Source: Mycolicibacterium sp. lyk4-40-TYG-92 (GTDB lineage: Bacteria; Actinomycetota; Actinomycetes; Mycobacteriales; Mycobacteriaceae). From it: DNA of 64,000 bases. A model generated the notes under the pieces. That model was not told the origin of the DNA. It did not search any database and saw only the letters and a program-made list of their open reading frames with translations. Positions within the stretch are counted from its first letter, which is position 1, and the number at the start of each line of letters is the position of its first letter. The stretch covers positions 1-64,000 of the forward strand of contig NZ_JARVRX010000002.1 in the NCBI RefSeq assembly GCF_030209435.1, given 5' to 3'. Position numbers and translations under genes: made by a program. Of this stretch, positions 57,321 through 64,000 are shown piece by piece.

Positions 57321-58232
57321 CTACGCCGCCATCCGTGCCGCGGTGGCCGCGGCGATCTGGTTGAGGTGGTTGGTGGCGACCTGTACTGAGCTTTGGTGGG
57401 GGAGTGCGTCGACGTATTCGTAGGTGATGTGGGGCAGGGTCGGCGGGTTGGTGGCGTAGAAGGCGACGGCTCGGTCGATGGCTTCGACGAGGGCGGGGCC
57501 GCCGACGATGGGGTCGGTGACGAAGGCCAGCACCTGCTGGGCGAGGCTGCCCTGGCCGGTGAGGCCGGCGATCAGCGCGATGGCCGCGTTGATGCTGATG
57601 CCGAGCTGGACCGCGGCTTTGTAGACGGCGGTGATGTCGGCGCCGGCCTGGTTGGTGGGTGTGGTGGTGTAGAGGTCGCCGGGGTTGGCGAAGTCCCACC
57701 AGGTGTCAATGCCGTTGCTGTCCTTGGGGATCTGCGCAGCGGTGAGGTTGGTCGTGGCGATGCCGCGGCCTCCGGGGTCGGTGCCGCCGGGGAAGGTGTG
57801 GCCGGTCAGGCGCCAGGGGTTGCCGAAGGTGTAGCCGCCGATGAGGTTGGGTTTGGCCCATTGCAGGGTGCCGGTCATGATCTCGGCGAGGACCCGGGAG
57901 GCGGCCTCGGCGCCCTGGCTGTAGCCGCCGAGGGCGAAGGTCTGCTTCGGGTAGTTGTTGATCCAGCCGATGGCGTTGGTGACCGCGATCCGCACTGACT
58001 CGGCGTAGCTGGGGGACAGCGGCGCGCCGGGTGGGATGGGGCCGAAGGTCCACGGGGCTTGGATGGGGACTTCGAAGACGAGGTCGGGGTCGGCGGCGTG
58101 GACGACGTCGGAGGGGTAGCCGGTGCCCGGGGCGGCCCAGGTGCCGGCGAAGGTCAGGACGGCGTGGCGGACCTGGTAGACCCCGGAGATGTTGGCGGCG
58201 ATGTCGCTGAATGTGGTCATCGCTGGGCTCAT
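57321..58232 (-). CDS. LysB/cutinase-like serine esterase, module A
   Basis: 303-aa alpha/beta hydrolase resembling mycobacteriophage lysin B, the esterase that cuts mycolyl-arabinogalactan. Nucleophile motif GGYSQGAEAASRV; GGYTFGNPWRLTGHTFPGG matches the LysB GNP loop; WWDFANPGDLY offers the catalytic Asp and DALPHQSSV the C-terminal His. No signal peptide is evident. The ATG at 58232 overlaps the upstream 111-aa gene's stop (ATGA). A truncated duplicate lies at 62060-62536. Substrate could be a mycolate or other lipid ester (inference). Confidence 0.82.
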   Translation of the reverse strand: MSPAMTTFSDIAANISGVYQVRHAVLTFAGTWAAPGTGYPSDVVHAADPDLVFEVPIQAPWTFGPIPPGAPLSPSYAESVRIAVTNAIGWINNYPKQTFALGGYSQGAEAASRVLAEIMTGTLQWAKPNLIGGYTFGNPWRLTGHTFPGGTDPGGRGIATTNLTAAQIPKDSNGIDTWWDFANPGDLYTTTPTNQAGADITAVYKAAVQLGISINAAIALIAGLTGQGSLAQQVLAFVTDPIVGGPALVEAIDRAVAFYATNPPTLPHITYEYVDALPHQSSVQVATNHLNQIAAATAARMAA

Positions 58233-58564
58233 TTCGCGGTGGTGGGCAGTCCGTTGGCTTTGCGCCACTGGATGGCGAATTCCATGAGTTCGATGAGGAC
58301 GTCGCCACTGTCGCGGGTGATGCCGTCGCTGAAGGTGTGGACCCAGGCGATCTGCTCGGCGACGGTGACCTGCTGTTCGAAGGCGTCGAAGGTGCCCTGG
58401 TACGTCTGGCCGTTGTGGACGGAGTTCCAGGGCCCGCGGTTGGGGTCGTCGACGATGTCGCCGATGTTGCGGGGGTGGCGGGCCAGGACCGCACGCCAGG
58501 GTTCGGGCATGCCGTTGGCGGTGACGCCGGAGATGTCGGTCTGGAGTGATTGTGCATCAGCCAT
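58229..58564 (-). CDS. 111-aa hypothetical protein, module A
   Basis: Acidic-to-neutral protein MADAQSLQTDISGVTANGMP... with helical C-terminus (GDVLIELMEFAIQWRKANGLP). A strong AGGAGG site precedes the ATG at 58564. It is coupled by a 4-bp overlap to the LysB-like esterase. A duplicate at 62533-62799 lacks 23 internal residues (A residues ~27-49). No recognised family; it may be a partner or chaperone of the esterase (inference). Confidence 0.7.
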   Translation of the reverse strand: MADAQSLQTDISGVTANGMPEPWRAVLARHPRNIGDIVDDPNRGPWNSVHNGQTYQGTFDAFEQQVTVAEQIAWVHTFSDGITRDSGDVLIELMEFAIQWRKANGLPTTAK

Positions 58565-58736
58565 GGTGGAACCTCCTGGTTGGTGGGGTGGGACGCGATT
58601 TGGCGGTGCTCGGGTACCGAGGGAAGTCGGCGGTCTGGAATACCTTGTCGGCGAGCGGCTTTTGTCGTGCGAGCGATTCACGGTCCTCGGGTGGGGTTCC
58701 CGGGATCGTCATCGGAGCCGATTCGTCGTTCACCAT
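58557..58736 (-). CDS. possible leader ORF of module A
   Basis: 59-codon frame MVNDESAPMTIPGTPPEDRES... ending 8 bp inside the 111-aa gene. An AAAGGG sequence precedes its ATG at 58736. The segment TIPGxxPxDRES is also encoded at the same place in module B, the main reason to think the frame is translated. Confidence 0.4.
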   Translation of the reverse strand: MVNDESAPMTIPGTPPEDRESLARQKPLADKVFQTADFPRYPSTAKSRPTPPTRRFHHG

Positions 58737-58980
58737 CGTCTGCCCTTTTTGACTGGGACGTCCATTTCCACCATAGGCCCGTATTGGAGTGCGGTCGACT
58801 GCGGCGCGGGCGGCGAGCGGAGCCAGCGCGCACCCTGGCGCGGCGCAGCGTAGGGTTGAGGCATCGGCGGCGTTCAGCCGGGCCTGATGCCCGACGTGAA
58901 CCGATACGCCCCGCGTCTGCCACGAGTCAGATTCACCCGTCCTAGCATCGGGGAATCCACATGTGCGGCAGGCGCTTACC

Positions 58981-59709
58981 GTGACGTATTGCATCGGTGT
59001 GCTGCTCGACGACGGGATCATCTTCGCGGCTGATTCCCGCACCAACGCGGGCGTCGACAACTTCGCCAAGTTCTGCAAGGTGACGGTGTTCGAGACTCCG
59101 GGCGATCGCGTGATCGCCTTGTTGAGTTCGGGAAACCTGGCCGGGACGCAGGCCATCATCAGCGTGCTGCGGCAGCGGTGTGCCGACGGCCCCGCGACGA
59201 CCAACCTGCTCGGAGCGACGACGATGTTCGACGTCGCCCGATTGGTATCGGACGCCATGCGTGAGGTCGACCAGCGCGACGCGGGCTACCTGGACAGCAA
59301 CCCGGCCGGCTTCAACGCCTCATTCATCGTCGGTGGGCAGCTCGCCGGTGAGCCGATGAGGCTCTTCCGCATCTACGCCGAGGGCAATTTCATCGAAGCC
59401 GGCACCGACACGATGTTCCTGCAGACCGGTGAGACGAAGTACGGCAAGCCCATCCTCGACCGCGTCCTCACTCCCCAAACGTCCCTCGCCGACGCCACGA
59501 AATGCGTTCTGGTGTCCTTTGATTCGACCATGCGGAGCAATCTGTCGGTCGGTATGCCCATCGACTTGATCAGCTACGAACGGGACAGCCTCGAGGTGCC
59601 GTGGCGGCGCCGATTCGACGAAGGCGACCCCTACTTCACGGCCGTCCGGGAAGCGTGGAGCGAAGGCACCCGGGCGGTATTCAGCAAGCTACCCGACCTG
59701 CGATGGTGA
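58981..59709 (+). CDS. Anbu-type proteasome-like peptidase
   Basis: 242-aa Ntn-hydrolase of the Anbu (ancestral beta subunit) family, related to HslV and 20S beta subunits. Starting at the GTG 58981 gives V-TYCIGVLLDDGIIFAADSRTNAG, placing Thr at position 2 as the expected nucleophile after Met removal; the Asp and Arg of AADSRT and a Lys in KFCKVTVFE match the Ntn catalytic set. SFDSTMRSNLSVGMPIDL is the Anbu C-terminal motif. Followed 7 bp later by an N-formylglutamate amidohydrolase-like gene, then a transglutaminase-like gene. Mycobacteria also carry a 20S proteasome, so this would be an additional system. Confidence 0.88.
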   Translation: MTYCIGVLLDDGIIFAADSRTNAGVDNFAKFCKVTVFETPGDRVIALLSSGNLAGTQAIISVLRQRCADGPATTNLLGATTMFDVARLVSDAMREVDQRDAGYLDSNPAGFNASFIVGGQLAGEPMRLFRIYAEGNFIEAGTDTMFLQTGETKYGKPILDRVLTPQTSLADATKCVLVSFDSTMRSNLSVGMPIDLISYERDSLEVPWRRRFDEGDPYFTAVREAWSEGTRAVFSKLPDLRW

Positions 59710-59716
59710 TCGCGTC

Positions 59717-60472
59717 GTGCCGGACGTCCAGCTCGTCACGTGCGAACACGGCGGCAACGCCATACCGGCGCCGTTCGGATCGCTCTTTACCGGCCACCGC
59801 GCGCTACTCGACTCCCACCGGGGATGGGACCCTGGTGCCTTGGTAATGGCCGAGGCGCTCGCTACCGCGACCCGGGCACCACTGGTCGCATCGACCACCA
59901 GCCGGCTTCTCGTCGACCTCAACCGGTCGATCGGTCATCCGCAGCTCTTCTCGGAGGTGACGCGTGCCGCGTCGAGGGAGGTCCGAGCGCAGATTGTTGC
60001 GCAGCACTACCGCCCGCATCGCGATGCCGTGGAAGACCTTGTCAGACAGTCGATCTCGTCCGGACATCGGGTGATTCACATCGCCTCCCACAGCTTCACC
60101 CCGGAACTGGACGGGGTCGTGCGCCGAGCCGACGTCGGGCTGCTCTACGACCCCCGGCGGCGCGCAGAGGTGCAGCTGAGCACGCGCTGGCAGGCGTCGC
60201 TCGCGGGACTTCATCCCGAACTCCGGGTGCGCCGCAACTATCCCTACGCGGGCAAGGCGGACGGCCTGACGTCGCACCTGCGCAAGCAGTTCGGGGAGGG
60301 CGAGTATGTCGGAATCGAACTGGAGATCAACCAGCGCATCGTCGTCGCCGCCGGACAGCCCTGGGCAGCGCTACGCGGCGCGCTCATCGATTCCCTGCAC
60401 ACGGCTTGTGCACCCCAGCCCGACCTGCCCCGCGTAAACCAAAGCATCACAGCGAAAACGGAGACACCATGA
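59717..60472 (+). CDS. N-formylglutamate amidohydrolase family protein
   Basis: 251-aa zinc peptidase-like protein of the FGase family (PF05013). CEHGGNAIP supplies first ligands; LLVDLNRS, HSFTPELDG, RNYPYAGKADGLTSHLR and VGIELEINQR follow in family order. In this operon it may remove an acidic N- or C-terminal group, or hydrolyse a gamma-glutamyl-like conjugate, rather than act in histidine breakdown (inference; no hut genes nearby). GTG start 7 bp after the Anbu stop; its TGA overlaps the next ATG. Confidence 0.85.
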   Translation: MPDVQLVTCEHGGNAIPAPFGSLFTGHRALLDSHRGWDPGALVMAEALATATRAPLVASTTSRLLVDLNRSIGHPQLFSEVTRAASREVRAQIVAQHYRPHRDAVEDLVRQSISSGHRVIHIASHSFTPELDGVVRRADVGLLYDPRRRAEVQLSTRWQASLAGLHPELRVRRNYPYAGKADGLTSHLRKQFGEGEYVGIELEINQRIVVAAGQPWAALRGALIDSLHTACAPQPDLPRVNQSITAKTETP

Positions 60473-61275
60473 AAATCAATGTCGGCTACGAGATGGTCTT
60501 CGACTGCCCGAAACCCACCCCGATGATCTTCAACCTCAACGTCCACTACACCCGGGTCTCCGACCTCATCGGGCGCGACGTGTTGGTGGCCGACCCGCCG
60601 GTGCCGATGACGGCCTATCGTGACGACTTCGGCAACTGGTGCACCCGCATCGTCGCGCCGAAGGGGATCACCCGGATCTCGGGAGACGCGATCGTCAGGG
60701 ACAGCGGGCTCCCCGATGTCCTGGTCCCCGGGGCACGCCAAACACCGGTCCCGGAGCTGCCCGACGAAACGCTCATCTTCCTGCTGGGTAGCCGGTACTG
60801 CGATACCGACCGGCTGTCGCAGACGGCGTGGGACCTGTTCGAGCGGACACCGCCCGGCTGGGACCGCGTTCAGGCCATCTGTGACTACGTGCACCGACAC
60901 ATCACCTTCGACTATCTGCAGGCGGACAACACTCGCACCGCATTGGAGGCCTACGAGGGTCGGGTCGGCGTCTGCCGCGATTTCACGCACCTGGCGGTAG
61001 CCTTCTGCCGCTGTATGAACATCCCGACGCGCTATTGCACCGGGTATCTCGGCGATATCGGTATGCCGCCGCCTTATGGGCCAATGGATTTCGCCGCCTG
61101 GTTCGAGGTGTTTCTCGACGGGCACTGGTACACCTTCGACGCGCGCAACAACACGCCGCGCATCGGCCGGGTGCTGATCGCGCGCGGTCGTGACGCCGCC
61201 GACGTCGCCCTGAGCAATGCGTTCGGCCCCAACACGTTGACGAGTTTCCGGGTGCGGACGGACGAGGTGGCGTAG
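60469..61275 (+). CDS. transglutaminase-like protein, Anbu-associated type
   Basis: 268-aa protein: an N-terminal beta domain (~1-130, VGYEMVFDCPKPTPMIFNLNVH) and a transglutaminase-like core with the catalytic Cys in GVCRDFTHLAVAFCRCMNIP and Asp in WYTFDARNNTPRIGR. At the usual catalytic His (HAW) the sequence is DFAAWFEVF; the codon is GCC. Either this subfamily takes its His elsewhere or it is not a standard protease. Starts inside the FGase stop (ATGA), so the three genes form one operon. Confidence 0.85.
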   Translation: MKINVGYEMVFDCPKPTPMIFNLNVHYTRVSDLIGRDVLVADPPVPMTAYRDDFGNWCTRIVAPKGITRISGDAIVRDSGLPDVLVPGARQTPVPELPDETLIFLLGSRYCDTDRLSQTAWDLFERTPPGWDRVQAICDYVHRHITFDYLQADNTRTALEAYEGRVGVCRDFTHLAVAFCRCMNIPTRYCTGYLGDIGMPPPYGPMDFAAWFEVFLDGHWYTFDARNNTPRIGRVLIARGRDAADVALSNAFGPNTLTSFRVRTDEVA

Positions 61276-61297
61276 CGGCCTGGCTTTCACCCTGCGG

Positions 61298-62020
61298 TCA
61301 ATCGGCGCGCTGCTGCAACAACTCTCGTAGTTGGGTGAGCTCTTTGTGCAGCCCGTCGATCTGCGCCGCGGTCACGGCATTCTGGGCCTTGTCCTCGTCC
61401 GAGACGGTATGGATGATCCAGGACGCGATGGTCGCGGTGATGGAACCGACCAGACTGATTCCGCCGATCATCATCAGGACGGCGATGACGCGGCCGGTGG
61501 TCGTGACCGGGTAGATGTCGCCGTATCCGACCGTGGTGATGGTGGTGATCGCCCACCAGACCGCGTCGCCGAAGTTGGTGATGTGGGAGCCGGCCGCGAA
61601 GCGCTCCGTTTCCAGCTCGGCCAGTGCGCCGACGTAAATCAGGAGGACCGCGCCGGAGACGGTGTAGGTCACCACCCGGCCGCGGATCGCATTGCCGATG
61701 GCCTCCTGCAGTGCGCTGACCAGCACCACCAGTCGGAGCAGCCGAAGTGGTCTCAGCAGCGGCAGTAGGACGACGGCGAGGTCAATCAGGTGATGCAGGA
61801 ACCACTTTCGCCGATCGGTCGCCAGATACAGCCGGGCGAAATAGTCGACGGCGAACACGGCCCAGGTCAGGAACGTGACGATGTCGAGGAGGTGCTGGGC
61901 GAACCCGCGGGGTTGCGCGAGCACTTCGATGCTGTACGCGGCCAGGAAAACCAATGCCACGGCAGCCAGCGCCCACTCGGCCCGGTGGTCCCATTTTGCG
62001 AGACGGTCTTGGGTTGTCAC
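61298..62020 (-). CDS. voltage-gated-type potassium channel
   Basis: 240-aa channel with six membrane segments. The S4-like segment LLRPLRLLRLVVLV carries regularly spaced Arg; the pore helix and filter read WWAITTITTVGYGDIYP, the K+-selective TVGYGD motif. A C-terminal coiled coil (AAQIDGLHKELTQLRELLQQRAD) likely holds the tetramer. GTG start at 62020. It converges on the transglutaminase gene and lies just below the truncated module B. Confidence 0.92.
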   Translation of the reverse strand: MTTQDRLAKWDHRAEWALAAVALVFLAAYSIEVLAQPRGFAQHLLDIVTFLTWAVFAVDYFARLYLATDRRKWFLHHLIDLAVVLLPLLRPLRLLRLVVLVSALQEAIGNAIRGRVVTYTVSGAVLLIYVGALAELETERFAAGSHITNFGDAVWWAITTITTVGYGDIYPVTTTGRVIAVLMMIGGISLVGSITATIASWIIHTVSDEDKAQNAVTAAQIDGLHKELTQLRELLQQRAD

Positions 62021-62059
62021 GACTCAAAGTGTGCGGGACGGGTGGGTGGTGTGGGGGAG

Positions 62060-62536
62060 TTATGCACTCGGGCTGGCGATGCCGCGGCCGCCGGGGAAGG
62101 TGTGGCCTTGCATCCGCCAGGGGTTGCCGAAGGTGTAGCCGCCGATGAGGTTGGGTTTGGCCCATTGCAGGGTGCCGGTCATGATCTCGGCGAGGACCCG
62201 GGAGGCGGCCTCGGCGCCCTGGCTGTAGCCGCCGAGGGCGAAGGTCTGTTTCGGGTAGTTGTTGATCCAGCCGATGGCGTTGGTGACCGCGATCCGCACT
62301 GACTCGGCGTAGCTGGGGGACAGCGGCGCGCCGGGTGGGATGGGGCCGAAGGTCCAGGGGGCTTGGATGGGGACTTCGAAGACGAGGTCGGGGTCGGCGG
62401 CGTGGACGACGTCGGAGGGGTAGCCGGTGCCGGGGGCGACCCAGGTGCCGGCAAAGGTAAGGACGGCGTGGCGGACCTGGTAGACCCCGGAGATGTTGGC
62501 GGCGATGTCGCTGAATGTGGTCATCGCTGGGCTCAT
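62060..62536 (-). pseudogene. truncated LysB-like esterase, module B
   Basis: 158-aa frame almost identical to the first ~150 residues of the 57321 esterase, including GGYSQGAEAASRV and GNPWR, but it ends after GHTFPGGRGIASPSA. The catalytic Asp and His regions and the whole C-terminal half are missing, so it should be inactive. The ATG at 62536 keeps the overlap with the upstream gene. The neighbouring potassium channel occupies the space where the rest would lie. Confidence 0.82.
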
Positions 62537-62799
62537 TTCGCGGTGGTGGGGAGCCCGTTTGCTTTGCGCCACTGGATGGCGAACTCCATGAGTTCGATGA
62601 GCACGTCGCCGCTGTCGCGGGTGATGCCGTCGCTGAAGGTGCGGACCCAGGCGATCTGCTCGGCGACGGTCACCTGTTGTTCGAAGGCGTCGAAGGTGCC
62701 TTGGTAGGTCTGCCCGTTGTGGACGGCGCGCCAGGGTTCGGGCATGCCGTTGGCAGTGACGCCGGAGATGTCGGTCTGGAGCGATTGTGCATCAGCCAT
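62533..62799 (-). CDS. 88-aa hypothetical protein, module B (internally deleted copy)
   Basis: Duplicate of the 58229-58564 protein with an in-frame 69-bp deletion removing 23 residues after EPWRAV; GTCC occurs at both deletion edges in the intact copy. DNA is about 93% identical outside the gap by eye. AGGAGG site before the ATG at 62799. Coupled by ATGA to the truncated esterase. Confidence 0.65.
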   Translation of the reverse strand: MADAQSLQTDISGVTANGMPEPWRAVHNGQTYQGTFDAFEQQVTVAEQIAWVRTFSDGITRDSGDVLIELMEFAIQWRKANGLPTTAK

Positions 62800-62876
62800 G
62801 GTGGAACCTCCTGGTTGGTGGGGTGGATGCGGCTTGGCGCTGCTCGGCGGACCGATGGAAGTCGGTGGAGATCGGC

Positions 62877-62978
62877 TCAAATGCTGTGCTGGGAGAGCAG
62901 GAATTGAAATGCGGTCGACTCGCGATCGTCGGGGCTGTATCCCGGGATCGTGCTGAGCGTCGCTTTACCGACTGCCAT
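62877..62978 (-). CDS. possible leader ORF of module B
   Basis: 33-codon frame starting ATG at 62978: MAVGKATLSTIPGYSPDDRE..., sharing TIPGxxPxDRES with the module A leader. The sequence upstream of both leaders also matches (GGAAATGGACGT in A, GGAAATTGGACGTT in B), suggesting a conserved promoter or 5' leader. Confidence 0.4.
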   Translation of the reverse strand: MAVGKATLSTIPGYSPDDRESTAFQFLLSQHSI

Positions 62979-62999
62979 CGTTGTCGTCCGTTCTTACGG

Positions 63000-63471
63000 G
63001 AACGTCCAATTTCCCACACTAGGCTCGGAGGGGCGGCGCGACGACCTGGCTGATGTGATCCTCGGCGGTTCAAGTAGGGCTGCGGCTGACGGTGGCGAAT
63101 ATCTCCGCGTGTTTGATGGCAGCGTTGCGCGGTTTGGGCGACGAACGCCATGTCCTGGAGGTCACGGTCATCGAAATTATCCAGACTCGCGAAAGGCGTG
63201 CCGGCTTGTGTAGGGCGGAAGGGAGTATTTCGGCCCCCGCGACGTCCTCAACTACCGGTCAGCGGTGACACTCGTAGATGAAGTCATTTGATCGGTGCGG
63301 GCCGGTCGCTGGCACGGTCTAGCCCGCGCTTGCTTGCCAGCGGGAATGTCGTTGCCGTTCGTCTATTGTTTGCTTGATGTGTGCCAGATGGCAGCGTATT
63401 CATCGCTCAGCGATGAGTGAAGCTCTCGGCGGATTGTCCTGCCAAAGGTCCCATGGCGTAGCCTGCCCGCC
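63000..63471. other. ~470-bp lower-G+C stretch without a supportable gene
   Basis: Between the module B leader and the restriction gene. Open frames here are short and lack ribosome sites or family resemblance. Base composition falls from the genome norm from about 63200 onward. It presumably holds the restriction gene's promoter; no methyltransferase is encoded here. Confidence 0.6.
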
Positions 63472-64000
63472 ATGCCCCGACCACTAGCCGGCCCTGGCGA
63501 TGAATGCATCAGCGATCTGAGGCAAGTGCCGCACAAGTTGATCGCGCATTCCGACGATACCGACCTTCAAACCGTCTACTCGTGGCTGATGCGTCACAAT
63601 CTCAGGACGTTGTTAACAGGTGCCGTCGATGACGCTGTCCAGTATGTGCTGGATGGTGCCCGAACTGGGCGCTTCGACCTTAACTCGCCGGACGTCGACT
63701 CCGACGAGCGCAGAACAGTCGGAACTAAACTGCAGTACCGCGTGTTGTCCGCTCTAAGTTTGGTCAAGGAGCGTCCTCTCGACACCACGATCGAAGGGGT
63801 ACCAGTAGACATCAAGGGCACGGTGCGATCAAATTGGACAATTCCGCGTGAAGCCCAGTGCGAAATATGTCTGCTTATCCAGGTCGACGCGGCAAATGAT
63901 CGACACCGAGCATTCCTTATGCGGACGCATCGCCGGTGGCTAGGAGAAGGCAACAATCAAGATGGCAAAAAGGGAATCTTGGTGCAGGCGCGACGTGCGT
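63472..64000 (+). CDS. NaeI-family type II restriction endonuclease (5' part; runs off the window)
   Basis: 176 codons are visible from the ATG at 63472. The segment VLDGARTGRFDL...RTVGTKLQYRVL followed by LDTTIEGVPVDIKGT and WTIPREAQCEICLLIQVD resembles NaeI. Asp104, Asp113 and Lys115 reproduce the D-x8-D-x-K spacing of the NaeI catalytic centre; NaeI's upstream Glu appears to be Gln88. GNNQDGKKGIL continues the family pattern. The C-terminal DNA-binding (topoisomerase-like) domain would lie beyond the edge. Hand counts of two 60-base lines here give 34/60 and 31/60 G+C against 43/60 in one glgP line, so the gene was probably acquired by transfer. Confidence 0.82.
   Translation, partial: MPRPLAGPGDECISDLRQVPHKLIAHSDDTDLQTVYSWLMRHNLRTLLTGAVDDAVQYVLDGARTGRFDLNSPDVDSDERRTVGTKLQYRVLSALSLVKERPLDTTIEGVPVDIKGTVRSNWTIPREAQCEICLLIQVDAANDRHRAFLMRTHRRWLGEGNNQDGKKGILVQARRA

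Noticed and set aside
57321..63000. Prophage remnant, because of LysB-like esterases
   Set aside because: No integrase, terminase, capsid, tail or holin gene is visible; neighbours are chromosomal-type enzymes and a channel. A phage origin of the esterase itself remains possible.
62950..63213. Plus-strand frame of 87 codons in the gap before the restriction gene
   Set aside because: It runs antisense to the module B leader and its upstream element, has no ribosome site and no recognisable motif.

Overview
The window is high-G+C actinobacterial DNA whose gene order follows the mycobacterial chromosome next to the rRNA operon. From the left edge it runs: 3' end of a 5S rRNA, ogt, ada-alkA, a HAMP-type adenylate cyclase, nucS, methylmalonyl-CoA epimerase, a thiolase, glgB-glgE-glgP, dinG, pncB, clpS, rhomboid, an Rv1339-type hydrolase, rph, rdgB, and the Rv1342c/Rv1343c pair. 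Within that block M. tuberculosis serves as the reference by remembered gene order. Accessory genes such as a second gyrB, sulfatase/FGE and haloalkane dehalogenase suggest a rapidly growing environmental Mycolicibacterium-type species; this is inferred from content and no species is named.

1-34 kb, conserved block with local changes. DNA repair (ogt, ada-alkA, nucS), propionate and fatty-acid metabolism (mce, thiolase), alpha-glucan synthesis and phosphorolysis (glgB-glgE facing away from glgP), NAD salvage (pncB) and proteolysis (clpS, rhomboid). Several regulator/enzyme pairs are divergent with readable operators: TetR with an alpha/beta hydrolase, MarR with an FAD monooxygenase, TetR with a haloalkane dehalogenase. 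Two expected loci, mec-cysO-cysM and murI, are absent from their usual places on either side of the rhomboid gene. A DUF559 gene is bracketed by two copies of a 55-bp palindromic repeat. Conserved order ends at a LAGLIDADG-like gene and tRNA-Leu(UAG).

35-47 kb, metabolic cassettes. A DesA3-type acyl desaturase; a three-gene overlapping GT4 / alpha,alpha-barrel / GH130 cassette likely handling a mannose polymer; a NYN-LOTUS protein; a formylglycine-generating enzyme, a GntR regulator and the sulfatase they probably serve; an orphan second GyrB subunit; and a DUF202 pair.

47-56 kb, transport and redox. An SsuA/NMT1-type ABC importer whose lipoprotein receptor carries a NosL-like C-terminal domain and has a GlnR-like box upstream. 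It is followed by a SulP transporter and a DsbA-like protein, then a His-rich secreted peptide, a zinc-ribbon SDR and a DUF2786 protein.

56.7-64 kb, accessory end. A rearranged relic of the SDR gene; two copies of a leader ORF / 111-aa protein / LysB-like esterase module, the second eroded. Between them lie an Anbu proteasome-like peptidase operon (Anbu, N-formylglutamate amidohydrolase-like, transglutaminase-like) and a potassium channel. The window closes with a lower-G+C gene for a NaeI-family restriction endonuclease that runs off the edge.
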